NCBI RefSeq assembly: GCF_000150275.1
Contig: NW_002060943.1
Coordinates: 10,912,878 to 10,976,877 of the forward strand
DNA from: Trichoplax adhaerens
Lineage: Eukaryota; Placozoa; Uniplacotomia; Trichoplacea; Trichoplacidae
Direction: 5' to 3'
Length of the DNA: 64,000 nt
Part shown: positions 1-12,788 of the stretch, one piece after another
Numbering within the stretch: position 1 is the first letter of the stretch
Layout: every line of letters begins with the position of its first letter
The notes under the pieces: generated by a model
Told to the model about the DNA's origin: nothing
What the model saw: only the letters and a program-made list of their open reading frames with translations
Database searches by the model: none
Program-made: the position numbers and the translations under genes

Positions 1-167
1 GTTAGAGCAATACTATTTGCACAGTAATGTACAACGTTAAATCCTAATCATGAAATACCAATAATTTCAAATATCACTATCACACTCTTTACAATTTATG
101 ACAGTAGATTAATAAAAGGATTACGAATGATAACTTTTATCAATTTTTCTTTATACCCCGAATTTAG

Positions 168-3100
168 ATGTACCTATACAGTCTAACTTTGCAAAAATCA
201 TCATGTATAACATGTGCTGTTCACGGTAATTTTTCTGGTACCAAACAACAAGAAATTATTGCAGCGAAAGGTAAAGTGTTGGAATTACTTCGGCCAGATG
301 CAAATAGCGGTAAAGTTCACTCGATAACGACATTAGAAGTATTTGGAGAAATTCGTTGTCTTGCTCCTTTTCGCTTAACTGGTGGAAGCAAAGGTCAGAT
401 GTCTTGTTTGATTAAGTTAAATGCTTGTGTGTTTTACCTTCCTAAGAAATTTTTAAATTTTACTTTAATAACTCACACCTGAAATACTTAAGCTAACGCT
501 AGTAGTACTGTTACTTTAAATGTTACATATATTTTTAATTACGATCAAATCCTGCTTTTAGATTATGTGGTGATTGGTAGCGATTCTGGCCGTATTACTA
601 TCTTAGAGTATATTCCATCTAAGAACACTTTCGAAAAGGTAATTGATAATAAATGGTATTATCTATAGACTAGCTAAAAGACTTAAAATATAATGCTTAA
701 GATGATTGTTGATGAATCACCTAACTATAGATTCATCAAGAGACATTTGGTAAAAGTGGTTGTAGACGAATTGTTCCTGGTCAATATCTAGCAGTCGATC
801 CAAAAGGAAGAGCCGTAATGATAGGTAAGAATAAAGTATAGTATCGTTAGCTTGTGGAACCTCGTATTAAACTTAGATTATATTCAGTATAGAACTGATT
901 ATTATTTTAGTTGTGAATATACAGTACTACTTTCGCACTTAGAAAATCCAAATTACTCCTTCTCAATTTTTTGATCATTCCAATTTTATCACTTTAGGTG
1001 CAATGGAGAAGCAAAAACTTGTTTACATTTTAAACCGTGATACATCTGCCCGATTAACCATTTCGTCGCCGCTTGAAGCTCATAAATCTCATACTGTAGT
1101 ATTTAGTGTTGTCGGTATTGACGTTGGATTTGAAAATCCGGTGTTTGCTTGTCTTGAAGTCGACTACGAGGTACGGTTTAAAAAAAATTTAATAAGTTCA
1201 ATAGAACTTATTGACCATTTCATTTCTTCTCAAATTTTAAAGCTTCATCATAATGAATGTAATCATTTTTCGTAGGAGGCTGATAATGATCCAACAGGAG
1301 AGGCTGCTTTGACAACCAGACAGGTTAATCAATGACTTTGTAATGGAATTATTACACTATAGAAGTTGCTAAGTGTAGCATATATTTACAGATGCTTACA
1401 TATTACGAATTGGATCTTGGTTTAAATCATGTTGTTCGAAAATTCACGGAGACATTACAAGATTTTAGCAATATGCTGATTCCAGGTAAAAGGAAATGCT
1501 AGCGTCATTAATGTTTAAATTATTCTTCGAATATTTCTGACTGCGCTTGATAGTAGTTTACATATTACGAACTGATACTAAGCTTTGATAAGGTGCACAG
1601 AATAAATTGTAATTGATGTTATTCTCCTAACAGTACCTGGGGGTAATGACGGACCAAGTGGTATTTTAGTTTGTTCAGAAAATTTTATTACTTATAAGAA
1701 TTTTGGTGATCAACCTGATATTCGGATGCCAATTCCCCGCCGCAGGGTAAAATTTGCATTTCTTTTTGCTGTTGGTGGCTCGTTTAACGTTACCTGTAAA
1801 TTTATATAATATTCAATATAATAATACTTTGGCACTTAATTTTAGTACGACTTATCCGACCCTGATCGTGGTATACTATTTGTTTGTTATGCCGGTCATA
1901 AGACAAAGGTAATATAGACTAATTAGCTAAGGAATACTTGAAGGAGAGTTATACCATTAAGAAACCCTCTTTGATTTGAATTGTTCTGTAGCTATTCCAC
2001 TACTGTGAAGAGTTCTGATTAATTCGGTATTGTCATGGTCATAAATTTTATAATCTTGATTTTTTGCAGTCTCTATTTTTTTTCTTCATTCAAAATGAGC
2101 AAGGCGATATTTTTAAACTTACTTTGACGGTTGAAGATGATATGGTTAGTATAATGCTTACACTGATAGCAACGTAACCGTTTTTCGTGGTGATTTAAAT
2201 ACTAAATAAAACATTACGATTTTTATTCCAGGTATCATCTATTAAACTAAAATATTTTGACACTATACCTGTTGCGTCATCGATGATTGTTCTTAAAACT
2301 GGTTTCTTATTTGCTTCATCGGAATTCGGCAATCAGTAGGTGTTTCAGTTTAAACTTTCGATTTAGATGTGCTCACAACCGTAACAGATGCATTTCTTCC
2401 GTCTGATCTTTTTGTAGCCATTTATATCAAATTGCTCATCTTGGAGATAACGATGAGGAAACAGAATTCTCTAGTACTATGCTTCTTGACGAAGGTGAAA
2501 CATTTTACTATTCTTTGCGACCACTTAAGAACTTGGTTGAAGTTGATGAAGTTGATAGTCTTTGCCCTATAACTGGGTGCCAGGTAAATGCACACGAACT
2601 GAAAATTTGATTTAATAATCCAGCATAGATTTCTTTTAATTTAATACCAATTAAATCTTCTATGTTTAATATCAATACTACGATTTTTTGAAAGGTTGCT
2701 GATTTAGCTAATGAAGATACCCCACAACTGTATGTATCCTGTGGCAGAGGTCCAAACTCGACTTTAAGGATTTTGCGGCATGGATTGGAGGTTAAATTTT
2801 TATCTAGTAGTCACTACTTTGTTAAAATATCTCTCATGCCCTACAAATTCCAAATCCTTCCATAAATTCGATAGGTAACCGAAATGGCTGTTTCTGAGCT
2901 TCCCGGTAATCCTAATGGTGTATGGACAGTGAAAACAAGTGCTTCCGGTAATAGGACGTTTATTTTTTTCTAAAGTTTATTATTATTATACTCTATAGCA
3001 AGCTTGTTCAACTTCTTTTTCTTATTATCTCCACTTACTTTAGCGGAATACGACGCCTATATTGTAGTTTCTTTTGTAAATGCTACCTTAGTACTGTCTA

Positions 3101-6100
3101 TTGGCGAAAGTGTAGAGGAAGTCTCTGATAGCGGATTTTTAGGAACGACACCAACGTTACATTGCTGCCAAATTGGAGATGATGCTTTATTACAAGTAGG
3201 TTATGTCGTATTCCTTGATATTATCCCTAATACTTGGATACTGAATGTGTATCTATGTTACCAAGGTTTATGCCAATGGCATTCGTCATGTAAGAGCTGA
3301 CAAACGTGTAAATGAATGGAAGGCCCCTGGAAAGAAAATAATATCAAAGTGTGCCGTGAATAATCGTCAGGTATGCTATAAAGATATCCTTCAAACTAAG
3401 ATACTTTGATGGTTCCTGCATTAAATTTAATTACAATACATTGATTAAATTTACTATTGCACACGTACTGTAGGTCGCAATTGCTTTAACTGGCGGGGAA
3501 CTGGTTTACTTTGAGATGGATTTGGTAATAAGATATAAATTGGCGATTTCGTGATTATTTTTCCGTTAACGTTAAACTTATAGCTTACATACATTCGTCA
3601 ATGTTGAACAAGAGTTATGTGTTGATGAGACCATTTCATGTTAATGATAGTCTGGTCAGTTAAATGAATATACCGAAAGAAGAGAATTTTCTAGTGAAGT
3701 TATTTGCATGAGTATTGGTTCGGTTCCAGTCGGAGAAAAAAGATGTCGATTTTTGGCGGTTGGATTAGCGGATCATACAGTTAGGATGATTTCGTTAGAT
3801 CCTTCGGTATGTAAAGATTTTTCGTTGTAGCTGCATTATTTGATTACTTTTTGCTATCCCTAAGACCATCCGAATGGTTTAAGAATCAGTTAATGTTTCT
3901 TGTTAAATAGGATTGTCTTCAGCCTATGAGTATGCAAGCTTTACCAACTGTGCCGGAGTCTTTATGCATAGTAGCAATGGGAAGCGGTGACTCTTCAGAA
4001 AGTGAGCAAGGCGTTCTTTCAACATATTATTTAAATATCGGTTTACAGGTAAGTCGCAAAATTTAGTTGCTGCTAAAAACATGCATCTTCGCGCGTAACA
4101 GCGGTACTAAATGACTATATTTATTTGATAGAACGGTGTACTTCTTAGGAGCGTTCTAGACAGCGTTACTGGAGACATGTCGGATACGCGCACAAGGTCA
4201 GCTATAAATCATAATTTCTGTTCTTGGTGTGTTTTATAGCTACCAATGTAACATTTTAATCTAATACTCGATAGGTATTTGGGGTCGCGACCTGTAAGAC
4301 TGTTTAAAGTTAAAATTCAAAACTCTGAAGCGGTAAGAAATGCTCATTTTACGAGTTTGAATCGTTTTCATGAAAACATATCTTTGTATTATTGCTATAG
4401 GTACTATATATTTATTTCTTCCATTTTATAGGTACTTGCCATTTCAAGCCGGTCGTGGTTAGGTTATATGTTTCAGTCGGTATCCCGTCTAACCCCTCTA
4501 TCTTATGACGCGCTTGACTATGCGTCTGGATTTTCATCCGACCAGTGCCCAGAGGGTGTCGTATCGATAGCTGGAGATACCCTAAGGTATGTTTCATTTT
4601 GTCTGGTTCTCTATCTAATATAGTATGATACTTGTGATTTTAATCCTTTTTAACTATCTACTTAGGATTTTAGCGCTAGAAAAACTAGGAGCTGTTTTCA
4701 ATCAAATGACAATCAACTTGAAATTAACCCCTCGAAGATTTGCTATAGATCAGCAGAATAGCAACTTGGTTGTTGTTGGATCTGATCATTTATGTTTTAC
4801 GGATAGCACGAAGTCCGAAAGAAAACAGCAAATGGCAAAAGTACAAATTTTACATTTACATAGTAAAGTAATATGCTAAAAAATCATTTACTCTTTTTTA
4901 TTGTATAACCTGCTAGGAAATTATTGAGAGCGCCGGTGACGAGGAAGCGGAATTAGCTAAAGAAGTTGCAGAATCATTTATGAATGAAGTTTTACCAGCT
5001 ACGGAATTTGGTGAGCCTAAAGCTGGCAATGGCCAGTGGGCCTCTTGTATTCAATTACTTGCACCAGATCAGGTAAGGATGACATGTTAAGAAATCAATT
5101 TATTTGCTTATTTGATTTTGCTAATTATTTTGATTCTCAATTTGTAATGGGTTAGAAAACAATTTTGCAGTCTCTTGAACTTGATCAAGATGAAGCTGCT
5201 TTGAGGTTCGTATATCACGTAATACACGGATGCGACATGCTATGAACTAGCAGCTGTGGTATATACTATATATATATACAATATGAGGACATGGGCGAAA
5301 ACATTATAAGCGTTGTCCTTATTTGATATTGCAGAAACGATTACGCGTATGACAGATTGATTATCTTAATTTCAGTGTGGCTATTTGTCGCTTCGCTTAC
5401 AAGCCTGATGAAACCTTCGTCGTGGTAGGTGTTGCAAAAGAACTTAATTTAAATCCTAGCAGCTCGTCCGGAGGATTGATGAACACTTACCGAATGGCTA
5501 ATGGACAGTTAGAATTAGTCCACAAGGTAATTCCTATAAAGCACTACAATCTATGAATCGAGTACTTAGCCTAAATCACGAAAGTACAACTGCCATTAAC
5601 AAGATGTTTGCAACTTTAGACTGTAGTCGAAGAAGTACCACGAGCCATGGCAGCTTTTCAGGTATTGCTTCTTGAATTTTATGTAAGATGAAATTTTTAC
5701 TTATCTATGGTAAACTGACTTTATGTGAATAGGGACGCTTACTTGTCGGTACTGGTAGAATTTTAAGAGTTTATGACCTTGGCCGAAAGAAGTTATTAAG
5801 GAAGTGTGAAAATAAGGTTAGTTATGTCTAGTGGTAATAGTATTACAAGCCAATTTTATAGTTTAATTTAAATTGAAACTAAAATTATATTGGTTCAAAA
5901 TACTAGAATTTTCCGTATCGAATCGTGACTATAAGTAGTATGGGTAGTCGAGTTATTGTTGGCGACGTTCAGGAGTCAGTGCACTTTGTTAAGTATAGAG
6001 CGAAAGAAAACCGCCTTGTTGTATTCGCTGATGACGTCAGTCCTAGGTATTGTCAACTAAAATTCAATTATGTATTAAGGAGTCCACAGGATAAAGTTTC

Positions 6101-7297
6101 TGTTTATCAATAGATATGTTACCGCTACATGTTTCCTCGATTATGACACAATTGCTGTTGGGGATAAATTCGGAAGTATCGCTATATTGCGGTTGTCTGA
6201 TGATATTAATGATGAGATTGAGGAAGACCCAACAGGTGCGAAGGCATTCTGGGATCGTGGGCTACTAAATGGCGCATCGCAAAAGGTATTACAGGATATT
6301 TCTATATTCGATATGTGATTGGAACAGTTTTAAAGGACATGATAATAGCAGCGATGATGGAAGCAGCTTTGAAGTGCCATCGCAAATAGTTACTAGACTG
6401 TGTATTGGATTTATTATTTTTGTAATTAAAGTGATATATTATCAGCTTCTATTACTATGCTATCATACTACAGTATAGTATTATCAGGTACCTATGATTT
6501 GTTCAGGCGTTAGTTTAATCTTAGTCAGCTCTGTAATGGACAGTTACACATACAGTCGCGATACGCATCTTATGTCGGCCCTGTTTTGACACGCTGGTTG
6601 TATTAACGTTAATTTTAAATGCAGCATTTAATACTTCATATAAACTGCTTAGGCTAATCTGGAAGCATCATTTTACATTGGCGAAACTGTAATGTCATTA
6701 CAAAAGACTACGATAATACCGGGAGGATCTGAATCTTTGATTTACACTACACTTTCTGGAAGTATAGGTGTTCTGTTACCATTTACTTCTCGAGAGGTAT
6801 TACAAGTTTTTATAGCCATGCAATCCATACCTATTGAGAGGCATGAACTGATGCGAATAATGTTTTTGTAGGAGGTTGACTTTTTCCAGCATCTAGAAAT
6901 GCATTTACGCTCGGAAAATGCTCCAATTTGTGGTAGAGATCATTTAGCTTACCGATCTTATTATTTCCCTGCAAAGGTAAGGCTCCGATTCATTCTTTAT
7001 CATATATTACTTTAATTACAATCAGATGTTGTTCTTGACGATAAAGATATTGACTCTAAATTCTGTTAGAATGTCATTGATGGTGACATGTGCGAACAAT
7101 TTAATGCTTTGGATGGATCTAAGCGACGAACTTTAGCGATGGAGCTTGATCGGACACCCCCTGAGGTAGGCATAATTTTCAATGTAATTAAATAACAAGT
7201 TGTATTAAAGTAGGTATGTCTGTGACCTGTGATATAATCATTGCATTAATAGATATCTAAGAAGTTGGAGGATATGCGAACCCGTTACGCGTTTTAG
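168..7297 (+). CDS. SF3B3: Splicing factor 3B subunit 3 (SAP130), about 33 exons
   Basis: SF3B3 is the large WD40/beta-propeller scaffold of the SF3b complex in U2 snRNP and acts in branch-site recognition in the nucleus. Exon 1 (168-393) starts MYLYSLTLQ and contains [12 protein letters not shown] and ELLRPD, hallmark N-terminal segments of the family. Later exons keep family order: VGSDSGRI (562-638), ISSPLEAHK (998-1170), PGGNDGPSG (from 1633), [12 protein letters not shown] (3041-3196), RLVVFADD (5906-6045), [11 protein letters not shown] (to 6283), [14 protein letters not shown] (6654-6797) and the last exon [12 protein letters not shown]-stop (7252-7297). Introns are mostly 50-170 bp with GT-AG ends, and family order is kept from first to last exon with no obvious gap, so the gene looks complete and functional. 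A possible poly(A) signal AATAAA lies at 7631-7636. I traced about 33 exons by eye; a few boundaries may be off by some bases. The start is chosen because it matches the universal MxLYxLTLQ start. Confidence 0.95.
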
Positions 7298-8338
7298 TAG
7301 CCGAAATAGATTTCTAACACTTTTGATAGTTATCTAAGAGATATCACTTTTCTCGTTACATGAGTCTGTGTAACACCCTGAAATGTAATTAGTTACTTTA
7401 ACTTATATTAAATTAGATATATATTAATACATTGGCCTCTTCAATGTTACGATATGTTTTAAACCCTATCAATTCCTGAATGGATTCAACGGCATTTTAT
7501 CAATTTTGTACTATATTTTGTGTAAGTTATGAAACCTGCTGTACGTATGTTCCTTTAAAGTTGCCTAATATAGCTTGTAATGTATTCTTGCTATGTGTTT
7601 GTTAGATAAGATTATTTCCTGTTGCAAGGTAATAAACATTTTGCAGTTGTAGCTTCTTGGGGTAACAGTACCGAATTTGCATAGATATCGCAATATCATT
7701 GGTCAACTTTTATTTATTAGATCCAATGATGTAAGAAATACATTTTGTCCATAATATCGGTATTAAAAACAGACTGTAAAAGTAACCAGAGATATGATCA
7801 GAAAAATATTCTTAAAGATAGGGAAAACTATAGTTCTTGTGTATATAGCCAGAATTCAGAAATATATAAAGAGATGCAATTGTTAGTTACCATTACCATT
7901 TCACAAAAGATGAAACTGGAGAGTGGGTAGTGATTTTGCATTATAGTAATCGTCGGCATGCTAATGCAAGTAATCAAATTCGATCCAATGAGAAGCGATA
8001 ATAGGGGTTAATTACGTACCATTTAAATTATTTATAGTTTATAACACATTACTCTGAAATTTAATTACCACCTGTTGACAGCTGTACATACAAGTCGAAT
8101 TCTAATAGCTTCCGATAAGATAAATTTGCTAACGATGAGTTTAGGATCGTTTACTCGCACGATTACAAATTGGAGATAGCGCGTTAATTTATTTTGCAGT
8201 TACATAGAACGGATGCTACATATATCTTCACTAAATCACTTGTGCATGTAAAGAGGAATAGAAGCATAGTATTGGCTGTTTAAAATAATGGATTGAAATA
8301 TCATCTATGTTATTGTAGTTATTAGTGACTACATCTAG
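7298..8338. other. Intergenic / 3' flank of SF3B3
   Basis: No coding pattern is seen on either strand. AATAAA at 7631 could serve SF3B3. Short reading frames here (for example 7745-7930) have no family resemblance and no convincing splice context. Confidence 0.6.
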
Positions 8339-8547
8339 CTATTTTGTAGTCTGGTTGCTAGAGTCTTTACAATTCTTGCACGACATTATTGGCTCTCCAA
8401 CTCCTGCACAATCAGTCCCAAAACATTGACAACAACCATTATCGAACCAGCGAAGCTTGGACGCGCCGTAGTTATAGCATTGTTCCTTGCAATGTTTAAC
8501 GGGGATGCAGGTATCAATATTGATAACTTTGCAGGTATCATCGCTGA
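8339..8547 (-). CDS. Putative terminal exon of a small cysteine-rich (probably secreted) protein
   Basis: On the minus strand a strong acceptor (CATCTTTCTTTCAG) precedes an open frame that runs to TAG at 8341-8339. It encodes about 68 residues with ten cysteines in a spaced pattern: C-x8-C-x5-C-x3-C-x14-CC-x-C-x3-C-x8-C-x2-C. The CxxxC followed by CCxC spacing recalls disulfide-stabilised secreted peptides, but I cannot assign a family. The frame extends upstream to an ATG at 8611, but that stretch crosses the acceptor and is probably intron. No first exon with a convincing signal peptide was found in the next 500 bp; a weak candidate start MQAKFIFAILL lies near 8870. Could be a chance frame, but the cysteine density argues against it. 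Confidence 0.45.
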
Positions 8548-10345
8548 CTGAAAGAAAGATGAACCTAACATTAGTATTTTTATAGACATTTGTACAATCC
8601 ACGGCATACATTCTCTCTAAAAGGCAATGCTATAAATTTCTATGATAATAGTCATGATTTATAACTTATATCAAATTGATGAACGATAACATATTAGAAT
8701 ATGATCAGGAAGGCCATTACAAGTCTTGATGGCAAGTGCATACAGTACAATAACCTGATATTAAGCAAAATATTGAAAATTTTTATAGACGTAACCTATT
8801 GCTGTGCTTTATCATAGCTCCTTTTGCTTTATATCTTAAAAGTATGGCAAAGATAAACTTTGCTTGCATTTTAAAGTTAATAGAATGAGTTAAATTTTGT
8901 TGTAGTTTTATGTAGAAGATTTTTAATTGTGAGACATTAATTAAACACCGAGCAATTAATGGAGCCGTTCCTATAAGTAACACCATCAATTTCGATCTTT
9001 GAAAATTTAAAATGTCCGTGAAATTAAAACCTAGCGTATATCTACTGCACACGCATACGCGTATGTTATACACAAGTAAATTATCAGATGATTTAGCATG
9101 GAGCTTGAACTTGGAAGGTAGGTAAACTTATAAATTAAGTCGTATTCACTTGAGAAAACATATGAAGCAAATATACATTTCATTTGCTACGTAAAATAAC
9201 GCACGATTCAATCCGAAGTATTAGCACGATGTTATACTGTATACTAACGCTAATTAGACAGCTAGCCTATACAAGGGACTCAATATCGTTCGTTTTGTGT
9301 ATAACGTCATACATATAGCATTGCTTTATAATATAATATTGGGAATAGAGGTAGAATAACGCAACGCGGTGGTTGGTCTTTTACTTTTGAAGCATTTTTT
9401 TGGTCAATTCAGGAATGATTGATTGAATCGAAAATGTAAGATTGACTGTCGTAAATTATATATTACTCTCGGCATTTAGTTTAGCTGTAGCAGTAATCCG
9501 GAAAAATTTATTAAGTATATTGGTGACTACATAGAATAATTTAACGACTAACTACTGATCGAGTCATACGAGTTTAGGGTATACTGTACTACTTAATTTT
9601 CATTATTATCGATATTGGTACTATTTTAGCCACTGAATCACGTATAATTTTGTTAAATATAGATGTATGGTACTGTTACCGTCCAAGTACAAAATCCTAT
9701 ACGTCTTTAGTGGCGGCAAAAGAACAGACTGGATTAATAACATGATCATTATACACAATTCCACAGTAAACGTTTTAGCGAATGCATGACATATTTATTT
9801 CTGTGCTGAGATGTAAAGAAACCATATTTAGATTACCCAAAGTGTAGTACACATAGTAATTAATAAGGAAAGATCTTTCCATATTCTAAACGATGGATTT
9901 CTCAATAATAGCTAAGTAGAATTGTTGCCTATCATCTTAGAAGGATATTATTGCACGATGGGGCAAGTCGATAAATTAATCTTTTAATATCATCAAATGC
10001 AGATATATTTCTAATGATTTCATTTAACATAAGCCGAAATCATCTTTTTAAACTGTTTAAAAGAGGTGAAGATGTTTGATGATGTCTGAATTGATCTCAG
10101 GTCAATGTTTTCTTACTGTTTTAATACGATCTAGAAATTTATTACAATTATAAAATTAAAATATTTTTTATAGCCTTTTTTTATTATTTTGAGTGCCATC
10201 AAGTTATTAACTAATGAAATATCTGCCTCGCAGACATCATAAAAATGTTAGCAATATCGAAATATGACTGAATTAATGTCATCAAGAGTTGTTAATTTTA
10301 GCTACCCTAATGGACTAGTATCATTTCTACTTTTGATCAATGCGC
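8548..10345. other. Intergenic or intronic, nothing recognised
   Basis: AT-rich sequence without recognisable coding exons. The minus-strand frame at 8783-9073 contains short hydrophobic starts that might hold the missing first exon of the cysteine-rich gene downstream, but no donor fits convincingly. Confidence 0.5.
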
Positions 10346-10852
10346 TTATACTTTATCGTGATCAAAATGCTTACCGGATGATGTCTTGATAACTGAGATC
10401 GTGGTATCTTTAGGACCTTTTCCTAAAGATGTAAATGCGTTAAATAATCCTTCAACTGGCTTTTCGAGTGAGACTATGGTATGATTAACCTCTTTTCGGT
10501 TGGCAACGGATTGAGAAATAAACTGACAAATGCTTAAACATCCACAGCAGGGAAAAGCCAAGTGATTTAAACAATCAATACAATCTGTTAAATTTTTATT
10601 TTGACTGCCTACAGCTGTAGCTGCAGTAGGAAGAGGAGTGTCAATAACAGTCGTATTCATGATGATTTGTTGATCAAATAGGCATAAATGCATTAGTTGA
10701 CAGGCAAGAACTCTTGATGCGCATAATTGCCTGTTACAATCTTGAACGTCTTCGCTTTCCGTTTGAGAATTTTCTCCTGTATCTTTATTCTGTTGCGCGA
10801 AGACATCCATGATAGCTAGCAGCATGATAAGAATGATTACGATAGTCCTCAT
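10346..10852 (-). CDS. Small secreted cysteine-rich protein, single exon
   Basis: A 168-residue intronless frame. It begins with a textbook signal peptide (MRTIVIILIMLLAIMDVFAQ, predicted cleavage near residue 19-20), then an acidic Gln/Ser/Glu-rich spacer and ten cysteines in two groups: C39, C44, C51, C57 and C91, C94, C102, C103, C105, C109. The second group is C-x2-C-x7-CC-x-C-x3-C. N-glycosylation sequons (NTT, NLT, NHT) fit secretion. The C-terminal third lacks cysteine. I do not recognise the family. The CC-x-C core also occurs in the cysteine-rich exon at 8339-8547 on the same strand, so the two might be diverged relatives. The start is chosen because it directly precedes the signal peptide. 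Confidence 0.7.
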   Translation of the reverse strand: MRTIVIILIMLLAIMDVFAQQNKDTGENSQTESEDVQDCNRQLCASRVLACQLMHLCLFDQQIIMNTTVIDTPLPTAATAVGSQNKNLTDCIDCLNHLAFPCCGCLSICQFISQSVANRKEVNHTIVSLEKPVEGLFNAFTSLGKGPKDTTISVIKTSSGKHFDHDKV

Positions 10853-12085
10853 TATTTCTTACTCACTCTCGCTCTAACTCTTTCTTAACCACTCATATAA
10901 TTCGCTCTTCTACTAAAAGTAGTAGCGTATATCCGGTTTACAAAGATCCTAATCAATAAAACTGAAGGATTTGTAGCGCCAATTAGCGACTTTTCTAAGC
11001 TGAAGCACGTCGGTTAGCACAGGTATCTTACTTAATGACTGATTAAGTGGATTATCGGAAAAATGCAAATACAACATTGTAACACTTATAAAGCACAGCA
11101 TTGTGTCAGTATGACAGCTAATATGTTGTGTCTGAAGTATCCAAACTTATACCGACATTATAATGGCGTTGTTAAAATTTCTTTTGCGAGAGGACAATCA
11201 AATTTGAAGAACATCTCTACGGGATAGAAGTGAAACAATGTTCATGCATTAACAAATTTATGACGTCAATCAATCCTACATTAATGATCACTAGATTGGG
11301 TACGCTAATCTTGTCTATCCCCTGTAACTGCTTCTATTATCGATAGTAATGCAATTTTATAAGTTAATCATTCTCTAGTGAAGAGAATGCCTTGATTAGA
11401 TTTATAGTGTGATAAAAGTTGATCCGTGCAGTAAAGATCAATCTGTCTTGTTTCGATATAAGTTGACTAAAGTTAAACTCGTCTTCAATTCTGTTACTAT
11501 TGTACAGTATAATTATATATCTACGATAGCTCTAGAATTCAATGAGCAATAACGATAGAGAATAAAGGTAGCAGTAATACGAGTTTATTCAACAACTAGT
11601 TGAAATATGTATGTACATCCTACAAATTTTAGGGAATGTCATTTGTTAGGATCATCATCTGAATTAAGACAGTTTAACGTTGTCTTTTACTCCAGTATCG
11701 TGATTATATCATAGCGAATTAAACGTTCAATAGAACTTATGTATTACACCGTGTTAGATAGGCAGATAATTACAGAAGGGTGTCGTAGGAAATTGACTGA
11801 TTTCTATAGCAATGGAATATCCTTGAAGAATAATTTCCTCGTTCATCATTAAACATATCCGTGTGATGGTTACGTTATACATTACATTATCATGGTTCAT
11901 ATACAGTACTACATGCTATTTTATCTGATAGATTTACAATAGATTCTAGAATAAAAAAGTAGTATGGTTAATTGGTATATCATGGGCCACTTACTAATAA
12001 AAATAGAAGATAAATATATAGTGTAGTTAGCAATCCCTCTCTGAATGAAGAAATGTATAATATTAAAAAAAAGGACTTGGCTAAT
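10853..12085. other. Intergenic
   Basis: No exon pattern or family resemblance seen on either strand between the secreted-protein gene and the tRNA gene. Confidence 0.6.
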
Positions 12086-12090
12086 AAAAA
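12086..12090 (-). terminator. RNA polymerase III terminator of tRNA-Trp
   Basis: A TTTTT run on the minus strand 8 nt beyond the tRNA 3' end. A second, longer T run follows at about 12065-12072 as a backup. Confidence 0.75.
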
Positions 12091-12098
12091 TTTAAAGT

Positions 12099-12170
12099 TG
12101 ACCCGGACGTGATTCGAACACGCAGCCTTCTGATCTGGAGTCAGACGCGCTACCGTTGCGCCACCAGGCC
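12099..12170 (-). tRNA. tRNA-Trp (anticodon CCA)
   Basis: The 72-nt minus-strand sequence folds into a full cloverleaf. The acceptor stem is GGCCTGG/CCGGGTC with discriminator A. The A-box (TGGCGCAACGGTAGCGCG region) and B-box (GTTCGAATC) are intact. The anticodon stem TCTGA/TCAGA encloses loop CTCCAGA, so the anticodon is CCA (tryptophan). There is no intron and no encoded CCA, as expected for a eukaryotic nuclear tRNA. A poly-T terminator follows. Confidence 0.95.
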
Positions 12171-12269
12171 ACCTATTGGATAAAGCTGCTTTTGTATGTA
12201 TATATAGATATACTTGATTAAAGTTGGGGTGTAGGGATCATCGGCGAGTCGGATTCCTTTTATCTGAAT

Positions 12270-12715
12270 CAAAGCGATGCAGTGTACAGTACATAGCATT
12301 CCCTGTGACTTTGTATCCTTGCCTACTTTGTCTTCATGTTGTGTTTGTGATGCCCAAAAAAGACCACGTTCCAGTCAAAGGGGATTAGTACGTATAGGGA
12401 TTAGGTTTACAGTGTACACTAGACTGAGTAGTTTATGATTTCTCAGTCAACTCTTCACTGTTAGGGACTGTACACCATACAGTACAGTATGGTGACTCTG
12501 GTTGACTACAGTATCGCTAAAGAAATTGGTGCGGTGACGCCCAATCAGGACTCGCCACATCATGCGCCTCATCATTGGGATACGTAATCGTTCTGGTACT
12601 CATTTTGTTTATAAACAGTTCGAGGGACTACAGTACTAAAGACTGTACCTTACAGTGTACAGTACGCAGCATACAGGTGGTACAGTACTGTACAGTACTG
12701 TACAGTACTGTACCA
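12270..12715. repeat. (GTACW)n palindromic repeat cluster ending in a 38-bp perfect palindrome
   Basis: Scattered GTAC-rich stretches (12279-12295, 12409-12420, 12467-12494, 12629-12663) culminate at 12678-12715 in a perfect 38-bp palindrome made of the 10-bp unit TACAGTACTG repeated three times with flanking half units. The overlapping open frames on both strands (12575-12849) are artefacts of this low-complexity sequence. The cluster lies just upstream of the first recognisable HERPUD exon. Confidence 0.85.
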
Positions 12716-12788
12716 TCGGGTGTTTTTACAGTCATAAGAGACGACTTGCTAGTATTGTAGTGGACCAGTACAACTTGGCACAACGTAG

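Noticed and set aside
8386-8607. Second minus-strand frame over the cysteine-rich exon
   Set aside because: Shadow frame without cysteine pattern; the other frame continues from a good acceptor.
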